Assembly: GCA_944470555.2 (NCBI GenBank)
Contig: OX104127.1
Span: 120,102,973 to 120,166,972 of the forward strand
Length of the DNA stretch: 64,000 nucleotides
Source of the DNA: Heterobilharzia americana
Taxonomy: Eukaryota; Platyhelminthes; Trematoda; Strigeidida; Schistosomatidae
Direction: 5' to 3'
The position numbers and the translations under genes were made by a program. This document shows positions 27,431 through 39,829 of the stretch, one piece after another; within the stretch, counting starts at the first letter, position 1, and the number at the start of each line of letters is the position of its first letter. Under the pieces are notes generated by a model. The model had not been told where the DNA came from. It made no database searches and saw nothing but the letters and a program-made list of their open reading frames with translations.

Positions 27431-29252
27431 TCTATTTGGGTGTTTAAGACGCAGCATGGATTAACACCAAAACGTTTTGTAGAGTCTGATCTACATTGAA
27501 ACACGGACGTTGACGGATCCCAGTGTAAGCGATGTGCACGGTTCTGGAATAGTTGTATTAGATATCGCACTGGAAGGCAGCTTTCTGGAAGTAACTATCT
27601 GGCGATTCAAGATAATGTAGACGGACCAGAATTTCAGTTGGTTATGAGCAGGTGAGTGAAACAAAGATACATAAGAAGATAAAGTTAAAAATGGTGACGG
27701 AAAGACAGTATATTTCAAATGTAAAAATAACGTCAATACAAGGGTGATTGGGAAGAAAGTTCGTTTCATAGTGAATTCTGTTTCGAGGAGAAAAATTTAA
27801 TACACGTCTATTCCATTCATCCATCGTGGATAGTGAGGCTTACTGGTTAAGAATCAGGGTTTTCTAGGTTTTAGGTATACTCTCTACTTACACCAAGCAG
27901 GTTACATTAGAGAACTTTCTGGTTTGCCCTTTCACTTTTGTGAAAAGGCCCCACCGCTTGAAGTTAGTGAGTAGGATTTTCCTGACAGAATACGGGGTCT
28001 TGTGAGAGCATTTCGAGAGGAATCCTTCCACACTCTGTTGTGTCATGGCTTTTTAAAGGTTTGAGGTTGCCCAACGAAGTTCTACATGCTGAACGTCTCT
28101 ATGAGACAGTTGAGGTTTTGGGTGGTTCTCGTTGTTGATTTTTTGAGAGGTGCTAGGTGCTACACAGCGATTCTGTAGAAAGTTTATGACCTGGACTGTG
28201 ATCCAAACATGCTGTTTAATAGCTTATGATGCTACCCAGTTACTTAGGCCAAAGCAATAGGGCAGAGATTCAAACTTGAGAGCTGATACTTAAAAGTAAA
28301 ACTATTAAACCACTGAATGACTCTTTGTTCAACTTTGGTATGTAATTATGATTTACCTACCTTCAAATTTATAAGGAATAAATCTGAAACTGCGTGAAAT
28401 TTTGAGACTTCCAACCACCTGTCTGATTTATAGAAGTCACAGATTGGCACGTGTATGAAGTCTCTGAATTTTATTCTCAGCTGTGTCAGATAAATTTAGG
28501 CTTCTAAGTGCGTTCCGCAAGGTAACTGAAATTCGAAATTCGTTGATGTGATATGGTTCAAATCTTACCTTAGTGATGGATGCATCCAGATCATATCTTC
28601 TCATGATAACTGTCGTATCGTTATTCGGTTCTGACCATTCTTATTTTTGTCTTATTGCCTTAAACGGTTCGTTCATAGTATTTATGTTTCTTAGTCTCAT
28701 CGTCAGGCTGTACTGGGATATGATGTTTTAAGTATTTCAAACTGAACTGTTACGCTAATAGGAGACCGATACAGATTGATTGACTAGATCCTGTAAAAAT
28801 ATGACTCATTGGTGTAGATATTCAACCTATAACCACTGGCTTATGGCTTCCTATCTACTTCGATATAGTTAACCATGTCAGCTTATTGTAATGTAAGCAC
28901 TGAGATTCGGTTACATAGTTTGATTTCACCACGTTTAAACGACTCCAACTATGGTTTGTTTTGTCATTGAACAAATTTTAATTTTTATCTGGGAAGTAGT
29001 TGATATTCAGCCAAATGGATTATGCGTTTACATGTTGCTCCACCTATCGAAGTTTTGTCAGAAAGGCAGTATCACCGACGTTTATACGATAGGTATGAAT
29101 GATAGGTTAGTGATGTATTTAGTTGTTGAGCTGCATCTTATTTATATTTTGCTATTTTCCTCTTAGTCATTCAGTAAATTTTTAAGTATATTCAATGTTA
29201 TGTTATTGTGTATATCAGTAAGCATTTTGTTTCTTTTCGCCTATTATTATAG

Positions 29253-29377
29253 ATGCCAATGCGTATTTAGAGTGTTCTGCTAAAACCAAGGAAGGTGTAC
29301 GTAAAGTTTTTGAAGCAGCTACACGTGCTGCTTTATCCACAAAAGGTAAAGGAAAGAGAGGTTGTGAGCTTGTTTAA
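29253..29377 (+). CDS. RHO1: Rho1 small GTPase, coding exon 3
   Basis: This exon encodes the last 41 residues. It contains [10 protein letters not shown], whose SAK is the G5 base-binding motif (residues 160-162), and the C-terminal helix [13 protein letters not shown]. The tail is a short basic stretch KGKGKRG and a final CELV. The Cys four residues from the end is the prenylation site of a CaaX box, needed for membrane anchoring. CELV differs from the CLVL of RhoA: the last residue is Val and the first a-position is Glu. The TAA stop is at 29375-29377. The three exons total 579 bp, 192 residues plus stop. Confidence 0.95.
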
Positions 29378-30810
29378 AAGAAACAGTAGTTTGATACATT
29401 CAACTTTCTATTTTTTTCGACAAAATGATAAAGTAAAATCAACTTGTCGGACTTCTAAGTAATACAAACTGTGAATTGCATCATCATCTTTTATAAATGT
29501 ATATGTGTTTGCTTGCTACAACGTTACTTTCACTTTCTTTCTACATTTATCAGCGTTATATTTGTATCTCCATGGTGCTTTTATGAGTTCATGCATTTGA
29601 ATCATGCATTTATAATAGCAAAAATAAGCAACTAACATATTCAGTAGTAGTCTGTGGTACACTCTAATTTCATTGTTCCCTCCCATCAACTAATAATATT
29701 GTTTCTGTTAACTTCTCTGTCTCTCTCATTCTTTATCTCCCTTATGATTTCTTTGCATGATTTAACCTACACTTTTTCTGGTTAAAAGATCACTACACTT
29801 TTCGATTTGTTGTTAACAGCTTCGCTCTAAAACCTTGAAGATAATTCTGTTATTATCATTACACTTTATCCCGTTCGGTGTTTTTCTGAAGTGATTACTA
29901 GTTGTTAGTCAGCTAATAACTTCCTTAAACACAATACGAGGTGTGATCTACCACCAATTTTTACACCTTTATGTGAAGCAATGCATTTATTTCGCTGCAT
30001 CATCAGTCGACGCCTACTATCGATACCAAATACACTTTTAGTACTGTTAAAAATAATAATGATGATAATCCTTTTTTTTATCACTGCTGTCTTCCAGGCT
30101 AATTTTCATTACGATTTGTTGATAATATTGAGAGAATAACATTTTAAATCATGATTTACATTTATTTCTTTTTTTAAAACACTAATACGTTGGGTAGTGT
30201 GTGTTTATGTGTAATCGTCGAAAACTCTTTACTGTGTTGTAACAATATATAGACGATTACATACTCATGATATTTGTAAATGCATGTGTCACACACACTC
30301 ATAAAACACTATGTATACCCTTGGATTCATTTATTTTAGTTTATATAATAATAACATATAATAAATACAGTGGTCGCTTTGTCGATTTACTTCTCTCTGA
30401 ATGGGATTTACCTGACTGATAGATGTTATCTTCATTTAGTGGTCAAGCTTGCATATCGACATGACCCAGCAACCTTTATCAGTGGAACGCTTGCTCCCTC
30501 AACGTCTTAATACGCCAGAAAGTCCTGTTAGATAAGACGAAAAGCAGTTACCGTTATAGTGTCAGTAACCACAGTATAATGGGGGGTCTGAGGTCAAAGT
30601 TATTGTGCTATCTAGATAGGGTATCACAGCGGCAGTCTACTTCCTTCGGATGACCAGCAGCACCACTCTGGTACTACATTTTCAACGAAAGAATTAACGC
30701 TTGAAAACGTCAACCCCAGAACGACACTCCACTAACCACTACGGTCTTCCAGTGCCCACGAAAAAAGTACTCTCCATCCAGCGTTGAAAAAACAAACTGG
30801 AAAACGGCTG
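29378..30810 (+). other. Rho1 3' flank, probably including its 3' UTR
   Basis: AT-rich sequence without open frames of note. The end of the transcript cannot be placed, as no clear AATAAA hexamer with a downstream GT-rich element stands out. From about 30420 the composition becomes GC-richer and probably belongs to the RTE element that follows. Confidence 0.5.
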
Positions 30811-32320
30811 TGTGTGACACGCTTCAGACACATATCCCATGAGCTCTATGGTGACACACTATCCCTTCTCCTTCAAGTATCTCGAGGAAAAAAGCCTACA
30901 TCCATATTGGTAGCCAGCAAGTGACAACCACACACACGCACACTTCCAGTAATACACAAACTACACTCCTCCACTCTCATCTCCTCATTCTAATATTGAG
31001 CCTCCACGCCTCACCCAACCTCTCACTCTCCAACCACTGTCAACGGTCAGAGTCTTCGGAACCTCAGTCCTAGTCTCCGAAGACACGGCAGTCGACTCCA
31101 CATACTTTCAACATCCACACTCTATACCAAGTGGGACATGAAGCATCGTTGACCAGAAGTTTGGAATCGCTAGCCATGGATGTGTGATCTGTCTATGAGA
31201 CACGTATACAAGAACCGAGTGTGATTATTCAGTTGACCTCATCTGGCCGTGGTAGAGAACCTTCGAAATTCACAGACCCAGTGACCAGCTATCATGGATT
31301 CACCGGTGTAGATGTAGTATAGAACTGTAAGACGGAAAGTGCGATTCTCGACTGGATGCCAGTGAACAGGTGTTTATGTGTTGTCCGACTGAATGGATCT
31401 ATGAGGACTAGGAAGGATCGTGAGACTAAACGATGTCTATTCGTAATCTCCGCCTACGCATCCACAGACTGTAGTTCGGATGATGCAAAGGTCGAATTCT
31501 GTGAGAAGCTGTCAGTTTTCCTATTGAAGGCAAAACGTTCAGATGTAGTCATAATGACAGGTGACTTCAACACTGAAGTAGGGATGCTGAGGCAATCGAA
31601 AAGACGTCTTCCTGATATTTGCGGAACCTCATCACAACGAAGTGAGAACGGTGATCGTCTGTTTCAATTCTCTTCCAAAAATCACTTGTTTGAAGCCAGC
31701 ACTAACTTTGAGCATAAGGAGAGACACAATCTCACACGGTGTCCACTGACTTTAAACCGACGATGGACACAGATAGATCACATTGCCATAGATCATAGTT
31801 GGAGAGGATTGCTGCTCCTTCTCAAGTACCAATTTGAAGTCCGATCACATTGGTATGAATTCGTATATGTCTGTGCCTTACTGGTCACCAGAAACAGACA
31901 ACAGTGAAGCTGGTGTGTGGTTGAATGGAAGATGAGGAGGCCGGATATGTATTTATTGAGAGGTTTGCTAGGCATTTATCTGAACAAGACAGAAATATTC
32001 ATTGTGATGAAACCTGATGTGATATTGAGTCGGCTGTAGAAACAACAGTGAAAACAGTTGTTAACCTATATTCGAAATTGAGCCAACCTCGTTGAGTTTC
32101 CACAACGTCATCTGAACTGATTGATGTGGGAGGACTGATTCCAGTTATCTGTGATCACGATGGAGAGTGAAAGCAACTCGAAAGTAAATTGACCAGAAGT
32201 TTTCGCATCGATGGCGAGCAGTGGTGAGTGATGACAGTCAGAGAGATGGGGAAGGCATCAATGTTGGATAACACGCGATAACTGTTTGGACTTATTAATT
32301 ATCCCGGGAATAAGAAGACG
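30811..32320 (+). repeat. Left arm of a 1.5-kb inverted repeat
   Basis: The arm is nearly identical to the minus strand of 35417-36925. It covers the 5' region and endonuclease of the RTE element. The similarity drops sharply after AATAAGAAGACG at 32320. Confidence 0.9.
31356..31907 (+). CDS. RTE endonuclease fragment (open frame)
   Basis: This 183-codon frame carries the central and C-terminal part of an exonuclease-endonuclease-phosphatase fold nuclease, which nicks target DNA for RTE retrotransposition. Motifs: VISAYAS, then GDFNTEVG (catalytic Asp and Asn), then TQIDHIAIDHSW. The final SDH block has drifted into another frame (RSHWYEF in this frame). The upstream N-terminal residues, including the catalytic Glu, are out of frame. 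It is unlikely to be functional alone. Confidence 0.8.
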   Translation: MPVNRCLCVVRLNGSMRTRKDRETKRCLFVISAYASTDCSSDDAKVEFCEKLSVFLLKAKRSDVVIMTGDFNTEVGMLRQSKRRLPDICGTSSQRSENGDRLFQFSSKNHLFEASTNFEHKERHNLTRCPLTLNRRWTQIDHIAIDHSWRGLLLLLKYQFEVRSHWYEFVYVCALLVTRNRQQ

Positions 32321-34230
32321 GTGGTTGGTGGAACAGTCACTGATAAGCATGAAACTCCGATAACCTTTCGGAAAAGATGTCTACAACGTCGGGCAGAGCA
32401 TTTGAACGCACAGTTGAGCTGGTCGCTAGCAACGCTTCAATTGCTGAACAGTCAGCCTGATGCTGAATGGAACGTAGATGTCGGTCCTCCAACCCTCCTT
32501 GAAGTTGAAATTCTGTGTCGTACTTGAAGCGATGCATGGCAGCAGAACCTGAAGTTTGTAGGATGGAGGTAGGAAATTGCAGATAAGAGTGACGGTGGTG
32601 CTAGGTAGTGAGTATATAGGAATCAGCGGTAGTGTCGTCAGACTGGTGAACTTCTCTTATCACCCCACTGTATAAGAATCCATAGCTGCCTTCCTGTGAC
32701 AACCAAACAGGAATTAGTTAGACTGGTATTTAGTCCACCATCGTAGGGCCCATGTTTACCCTATGCCCAACTTGAGCTCGACAACAGAAAACTCAAGGAA
32801 ACCAGGCAGGTTTCACACCCGAAATAGTCTGCACTCATCAGATTTTCAACCTACAACTGGTTCGGGAATACAGGCATACCTACCAGTCAGAGGCCGACAC
32901 TTGTCATATTTCTTGACATGAAGGCGGTGGCATTTGAGTCCATCAACCGTCGGATGTTGTGGCAGTGAGGGGAGTACAAAGCAAGTATATAACTCGGATG
33001 GAAGCTCTCTACTCAAGCTTACGCAGTCGTGTAAGAGCATATGGGGTGTTGTCATCAGAATTGATGATAATTAGTGGTTTACCCCAGAGATGTTCACATT
33101 TACCGTTCCTACTTAACTTCGTTATAGATATACAAACGGATATGAGCTTAATTATGTATGTCTCAGTTCACAGAGATTGATCCACTTCCTGGAGGTCGTT
33201 TCATCGACTTGGAGTACGCAAAGGATATTGTCCTGGCAGGAGAAGATGCTGACACAATACAGGGCATTGTGAGCGCATTGAGCAGAAATCTGAATATGTT
33301 AGACATGTGTTTCACTGACACTGGACAAATGTAAGATGAAACTGGAGGACTGGTCTGCTGCAAGTACTACCAGTTTAATGATAGATGGTAGTGAAGTGGT
33401 GGAATGTATTGGTTATTTCACTTGCTTAACAAGTTGCATCAACTTGAACAGACTGGTTGCTGACAATATCTCAGGTGGCATACAGGAGGTCCGTTTGGCA
33501 CTTGTCATACTGAGTCACCTGTGACACTAACTGGTGAGATATCCGACTATGTATAAGAGGACGAGTATACTGGAGTGCAGTCCGTTCTGTCCTGTTTTAT
33601 GGCTGTGAGACATGGGCGTTGAAAGTGGAAGACGTCGAGTGGTTGTAGGGTTTTGATGATTGGTGTCTTCGTAGGATGGCTATCATTAGCATGATGGAGC
33701 CATGGTGTGATCAATGTTGACGTTAGTCTAGGGGTACTTGACAAAACAAGCAAATGGACTGATGAGGTGAACCCTCATCAACTGAGGTGGCTGGCATATA
33801 TCCTGCGCATACCAAGCCACCGCCTACCTCAACGTATCGTGATAGGGGGATGTTAGATTAGTTTGGAAGAGGGTTGAGGTTGGTCAGACCAAGACATGGC
33901 TTTTGTTGAGGAAGTCTCTTACTGTTTGTGTTAGCCGTGTGGGGAGATGTAGACTACCTGGTTGTGGTCCTCAAAATGTTAGGAACCAGTGGTTAAGGAC
34001 TTTTGCTGATATAGTTAAAGATTGGTTAGTGTGTTGTATATGTATCCACTCTTTGGCGTCTTCTAATGTTTGAATGGTCACAATGACCTTTATCTTCAAT
34101 CTGCTTGATATTACTTTTTTCTTTTCGCCTGTTTTTTGCATACTATTGTTGGGTGTGGCAACTTGAACTTGTGCACGTGGTTCCACGTCGATTTCTTCTG
34201 TTTGTCATGGGTCGACATCAGCCGGAGGAG

Positions 34231-35230
34231 TATTGAAACTTAAGCGTAATAGAGTGCTGTTTTATCCTGGTTTGGACTCATCAACAGTGTTCATCCTAAG
34301 CTCCGCAAATGTGAGGTCTCAAGAAAATATCTACCTATGTGTAAATATAGCAAAAATGTGGCTAATCCATCTAAAGTATTATGACGCAGCGTGTTGTACT
34401 CTTCTTTCTAACACAAACTCGTCACTAAATCTCCCAGTATCATATTCAGTTGGATAAGATAGTCAAACAAAGATGAATTACTTTATCATCTAGGTATACA
34501 TGCTTTCACTAGAACGGTTAATTCTAGCAGTTATTAAAGCTTTGAGTGATTGCGATCATCGATCATGATCTGAACTTGACCAATCAGCACCTATGTGTTT
34601 TAGCATTCTTCAAATGCTTTACAAATAATTACAAAATCGCTCCTATAGAATAATCTTACATCGAGTTAATTTTTAGCATTGTAAATTATTACTGTTCAAT
34701 ACTTAGATAACGTTATTTTGTTTAAATAGTAAAATGTCAGTAGAAAGAATCTTGTTTTTTCATTCGTTTTGAAAAATATTTATACATAAAGGTCAATATA
34801 ATACCTATCTGTTCCAGTTCAGTGGAAAACATTCCATCCGCAAAATTATATGAAACTGGACTAATGTTGACATGTAGAATAACACCAAATACTTTGCTGA
34901 TTTGTAGTGACCGATTGTAGTATTTCTTAGTTATTTAAAAAAAACAAATATTAAGCTTATCACATAGTTGGAGCGAATCTGCGACTGTTTGCTTTAGGGA
35001 GTTAACTTTCAATTAATGAGTCCCGGATTCAACACCCACTCGACCTACTAAGGTTTGAGTAGCCAGGTAGTATCGTTAGTAGCCTTCAAAGATTAGCTGT
35101 AGCTCATTGCCCACTGCATGGATATGCGCACAAGCTTGTTCGGTGCATTCCACGTAGTTGGAACAATATTATTTACTGGATAATATTTTCCACAGAATTC
35201 TTTGTCCATAGAGTAGGATAAACGTACGGT
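34231..35230. other. Spacer inside the inverted repeat
   Basis: AT-rich sequence with no recognised gene. The open frame 34233-34457 resembles nothing. Confidence 0.45.
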
Positions 35231-35416
35231 TATGGATGGTGATCTTCACTTCACAACACCTACGTCCCACTCAGGTTCAGACTGGATGTTAGGCAACTGC
35301 AGAGTTGCTGAGGAACATTTGAACTGCACTTCAACGTGTTCTTTCAAACGTTCTAGCCGCTACTTCCGAGAAGTTATCAGCCTCCCGTCCTCTTCGTCGA
35401 TAGTTTCGCCAACTAT
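35231..35416 (-). mobile_element. RTE linker fragment, diverged copy
   Basis: The minus strand continues the element beyond the arm border and parallels 32321-32500. KKTIVGETIDEEDGRLI here corresponds to KKTVVGGTVTDKHETPI there, and SSATLQLPNIQSEPEWDV to SLATLQLLNSQPDAEWNV. It is clearly more diverged than the adjoining arm. Confidence 0.75.
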
Positions 35417-36925
35417 CGTCTTCTTATTCCCGGGATAATTAATAAGTCAAAACAGTTATCGCGTGTTATCCAACATTGATGCCTTCCCCATCTCTCTGAC
35501 TGTCATCACTCACCACTGCTCGCCATCGATGCGAAAACTTCTGGTCAATTTACTTTCGAGTTGCTTTCACTCTCCATCGTGATCACAGATAACTGGAATC
35601 AGTCCTCCCACATCAATCAGTTCAGATGACGTTGTGGAAACTCAACGAGGTTGGCTCAATTTCGAATATAGGTTAACAACTGTTTTCACTGTTGTTTCTA
35701 CAGCCGACTCAATATCACATCAGGTTTCATCACAATGATATTTCTGTCTTGTTCAGATAAATGCCTAGCAAACCTCTCAATAAATACATATCCGGCCTCC
35801 TCATCTTCCATTCAACCACACACCAGCTTCACTGTTGTCTGTTTCTGGTGACCAGTAAGGCACAGACATATACGAATTCATACCAATGTGATCGGACTTC
35901 AAATTGGTACTTGAGAAGGAGCAGCAATCCTCTCCAACTATGATCTATGGCAATGTGATCTATCTGTGTCCATCGTCGGTTTAAAGTCAGTGGACACCGT
36001 GTGAGATTGTGTCTCTCCTTATGCTCAAAGTTAGTGCTGGCTTCAAACAAGTGATTTTTGGAAGAGAATTGAAACAGACGATCACCGTTCTCACTTCGTT
36101 GTGATGAGGTTCCGCAAATATCAGGAAGACGTCTTTCCGATTGCCTCAGCGTCCTTACTTCAGTGTTGAAGTCACCTGTCATTATGACTACATCTGAACG
36201 TTTTGCCTTCAATAGGAAAACTGACAGCTTCTCACAGAATTCGACCTTTGCATCATCCGAACTACAGTCTGTGGATGCGTAGGCGGAGATTACGAATAGA
36301 CATCGTTTAGTCTCACGATCCTTCCTAGTCCTCATAGATCCATTCAGTCGGACAACACATAAACACCTGTTCACTGGCATCCAGTCGAGAATCGCACTTT
36401 CCGTCTTACAGTTCTATACTACATCTACACCGGTGAATCCATGATAGCTGGTCACTGGGTCTGTGAATTTCGAAGGTTCTCTACCACGGCCAGATGAGGT
36501 CAACTGAATAATCACACTCGGTTCTTGTATACGTGTCTCATAGACAGATCACACATCCATGGCTAGCGATTCCAAACTTCTGGTCAACGATGCTTCATGT
36601 CCCACTTGGTATAGAGTGTGGATGTTGAAAGTATGTGGAGTCGACTGCCGTGTCTTCGGAGACTAGGACTGAGGTTCCGAAGACTCTGACCGTTGACAGT
36701 GGTTGGAGAGTGAGAGGTTGGGTGAGGCGTGGAGGCTCAATATTAGAATGAGGAGATGAGAGTGGAGGAGTGTAGTTTGTGTATTACTGGAAGTGTGCGT
36801 GTGTGTGGTTGTCACTTGCTGGCTACCAATATGGATGTAGGCTTTTTTCCTCGAGATACTTGAAGGAGAAGGGATAGTGTGTCACCACAGAGCCCATGGG
36901 ATATGTGTCTGAGGCGTGTCACATG
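35417..36925 (-). repeat. Right arm of the 1.5-kb inverted repeat
   Basis: It mirrors 30811-32320 with only scattered substitutions. Its 183-codon endonuclease frame (36380-35829, minus) differs from the plus-strand copy in only a few residues, for example EVRTLRQSERR against EVGMLRQSKRR. Confidence 0.9.
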
Positions 36926-39829
36926 CTGCCTTCTGAGAAAGTTTATGTTGGGGTTTTGTGGTTTGGAATCGTGTTAATGATCCTTGTCGCTGGATTTTGA
37001 ACGCTGAGGAAGTTGATTTGTGTGAATTACTCACCCAATCTTTTTTACTGACTCTCTCTTCTGATTTGGAACGGAGCTCTAGTTTTGCGCTTCCGGTCTT
37101 CCTAGGGAAAACCTTACAGATATCACAACGTATGTAGCTTGCAGAATTACTACTTAGCCGTCAAACACCTCAGTTGTAATTGCTTTTTATCTTATCACTG
37201 TGTGACATATCTTTCTGGTGTCATATGACCTCGAGGAAACAAGGATTCCACCAACTTAGCTTCTTGAGTCATTGTTATATACAAACATGACCACCCCGTC
37301 TAGGCAGCGGGGATTAGTGGGAAATTTTTGGATATGTCAGTGTGTCATAGCTTATTTAGGTGGTCACTTATTAATGGAAGTGTATAATGGGATACAGATT
37401 GTAATAACCTTTTCTCCTCTAGAAAAATGTTCACATCACTTGTTGCTTGAAATCCTGTTAAAAAGAACGTCTTTCTCAAGAATCTAGTTGATGTAGAACA
37501 CAGGGAACCAATACTGTCTATCAAAATTGACTCTGTAACCACGAGGTGATTTGTCGTCAAGTAATAAACTTTACTAGAAATATCATGCATTAGATTATAC
37601 TGTGCGCTATATCAAATGAATAATGTAATCTTGAATCCACATACAGAAAGCCAACATGGAGTGGACAGTTGAAAAACGTGTACAGTTGGGTCAGACTAAC
37701 CGGAAAAATTAGTACCGTTTGCTGTTGTTTTCAATGATACCATAAAATTTGTTATGTTAACTGCTTAGAAGGGGAAATAAGTGGCTTCAAATTCCCCTTT
37801 TTTTTTTTGAAAAATGGATACTCATTAATGTTTACTAAGAAAAGTATAAAACATAAGAACACCTTAGGAATCATCAACACTGTTGGAACAAAGATATTTT
37901 CCTTGAATTTAGAATCCATGGAAGATACTACAGACACTATCCACCTCGGAAGATCGATTTATAATATGCTTCATTCAGAAAACTTTTGTAAAGCAGTATA
38001 TCATAGTCTCTGTATTATATACCCCAGTGCGAAGGATAAGTTGCCAAAATGGACTAGTTCAATGTGCGCTTATCGATTCATCTGCCTCTGTGGAGCTCTG
38101 TGTGTAAATTGTTCTTTTTCTAAGTCTATCTTTTGCCGTATTCGAGAACATATGGTATATGGCTTAATAAATAGTAATGAATATCAATCAACTAATCTGT
38201 TTTGTAAAATGTGATCGATATGGGATATATTGAGCTTCGAATACCTCATTCAATATTATTTTCACAAAATCTAACTAAACCTTTTCAGTTGTTTACGTCT
38301 CCACTTACTATATATTACTGAAGTCTTGATAATTGTTAATTTGAAGCTAAACTTATGCACTTAGAAGCAATTTGTTAAGTCTGTTCCTTCAGCACGGTCC
38401 TGACATGGCTAACTAATAAGGTATGTGAATATGTTGAACATTGATCTATGGAATTGTTTGATATATTCTCGTTATTCGGACGACTAAAACTGTTTACTAA
38501 TTAACCTGTAAATGTAAAGTATTTCTTTCTGCATTTTATTATATGTGCTGTTAAATGTGATATTATTTTTTCCCTCCTATTTTGTTGCTGTTTTTATTGT
38601 CTTATTAAAACAAGATTGTACAGTTAACTGTTCAATAGGATGTGTGATTCATATATGCTTAACTATCTGTATACGTAGGCTGTGTCTCTGATATACGTAA
38701 ATACAATACGTCTACTCGAATGTTATGTATATTAACGATTGAAATGATAAAAAGTGGGTAATTTAGACACAATTGAACATTGAGCAATTTCACTATTGTA
38801 CCACGTTTAATTTTAATCACTACTGCAAGCCGAACATATTCATTCATTCATTATTATTATCACTATCTCATTTCTAATTGTCTACCTACCTGTCTACCTC
38901 ACTATTTATTCTTATTTCTAAAATGTGTCCTTACTAATGGAAGCTTTTATTTTATGTGACGGGGTTGTAAAAAAGAGTCTAACTGGTAACTTCCAACTGA
39001 TAGGAGAAAAAAAGGAATTTTTCTGCACTGTAAGATTAATTGATTCACGTTAACTATGTTAGCATATAAATAGGTATATTTTTCTACTATAAAGTTTATG
39101 CCTGAATAGTCTTCTGAGTGAAACATTAGATAAACCTTTATGGGGACATTTTTGATTGTTTGCAGAAGCAGACTTCATTATAATTAAGAGTCATTCCTTT
39201 GGATGTTAGAGGTGATTACTTAATTTACAGCAAAACTGTATAGCTGAGTAAATAGTTACATTTATGATTTATTCTTCTCTATGTGTTAAATAGATAATGC
39301 CTGTTTAAGCTATTAGGCTAATTCATGTATTCCTAGGCTAATCTTGTAGCCATAATGACCTTGAAATGATCGATCGAATGTGATTTAGTTGTACGTTAAC
39401 GCTAACATGTAACCCAGAAACTAAATAAACAGAAAATGAGAAATTTAAAGTCAGTTTCTAAAGTTGAAATATTGAAATCGAATTTTAGCTGTATAAACTC
39501 AACACCTTCGATCAAGTTTATATTATACTTTAAATATAAATCTAAAACTAAATAAGATTTTCTACTTTTTTGTCTTGTGTTTCACCATGAGACAGACTAC
39601 TTATAAGAATGTACGTCAGTAGTGTATAGAGACACGCTGAAAATAAAAAAGTGATAACAACCGCTTAGTGAAGATTCTGAGGGGAAGAAAGGAGAATAGT
39701 GAGTACAAACAGAGAAGGCAAGAAGGTTGCACACTGGGATACTGAAAAGCATAATGCTTCGTAATATGACTTTATTACAAGGTTTAATGTCATGTCATTA
39801 ATCTTTGAATTGGATGATATTACCTTGGC
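36926..39829. other. Unassigned AT-rich stretch with one 135-codon frame
   Basis: The plus-strand frame 37807-38214 starts MKNGYSLMFTKKS and is Cys-rich toward its C-terminus (CAYRFICLCGALCVNC). I do not recognise it, there is no intron evidence, and it may be chance. The rest contains no feature I can support. Confidence 0.4.

Larger units (their letters stand above)
23862..29252 (+). other. Rho1 intron 2
   Basis: This 5391-bp intron opens GTAAGTTTTG and closes CTATTATTATAG. It hosts two decayed RTE-type retrotransposon fragments facing each other (24560-25710 plus, 25735-27430 minus). The remainder (23862-24560 and 27430-29252) shows no recognised feature. Confidence 0.85.
30811..34230 (+). 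mobile_element. RTE (SR2-like) retrotransposon, near full length but dead
   Basis: The element runs from a 5' region (30811-31080) through an AP-type endonuclease (about 31080-31910) and linker (32300-32530) to the reverse transcriptase (32750-33960) and a 3' tail to about 34230. The endonuclease shows VVIMTGDFNTEVG, then RRWTQIDHIAIDHSWRG. The linker is the 68-codon frame 32321-32527. The palm shows LVIFLDMKAV and LEYAKDIVLAG, where the expected YADD reads YAKD. The C-terminal block HQLRWLAYILRIPSHRLPQ is at 33775-33835. Stops and frame changes occur throughout the reverse transcriptase, while the 183-codon endonuclease frame stays open. Confidence 0.85.
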
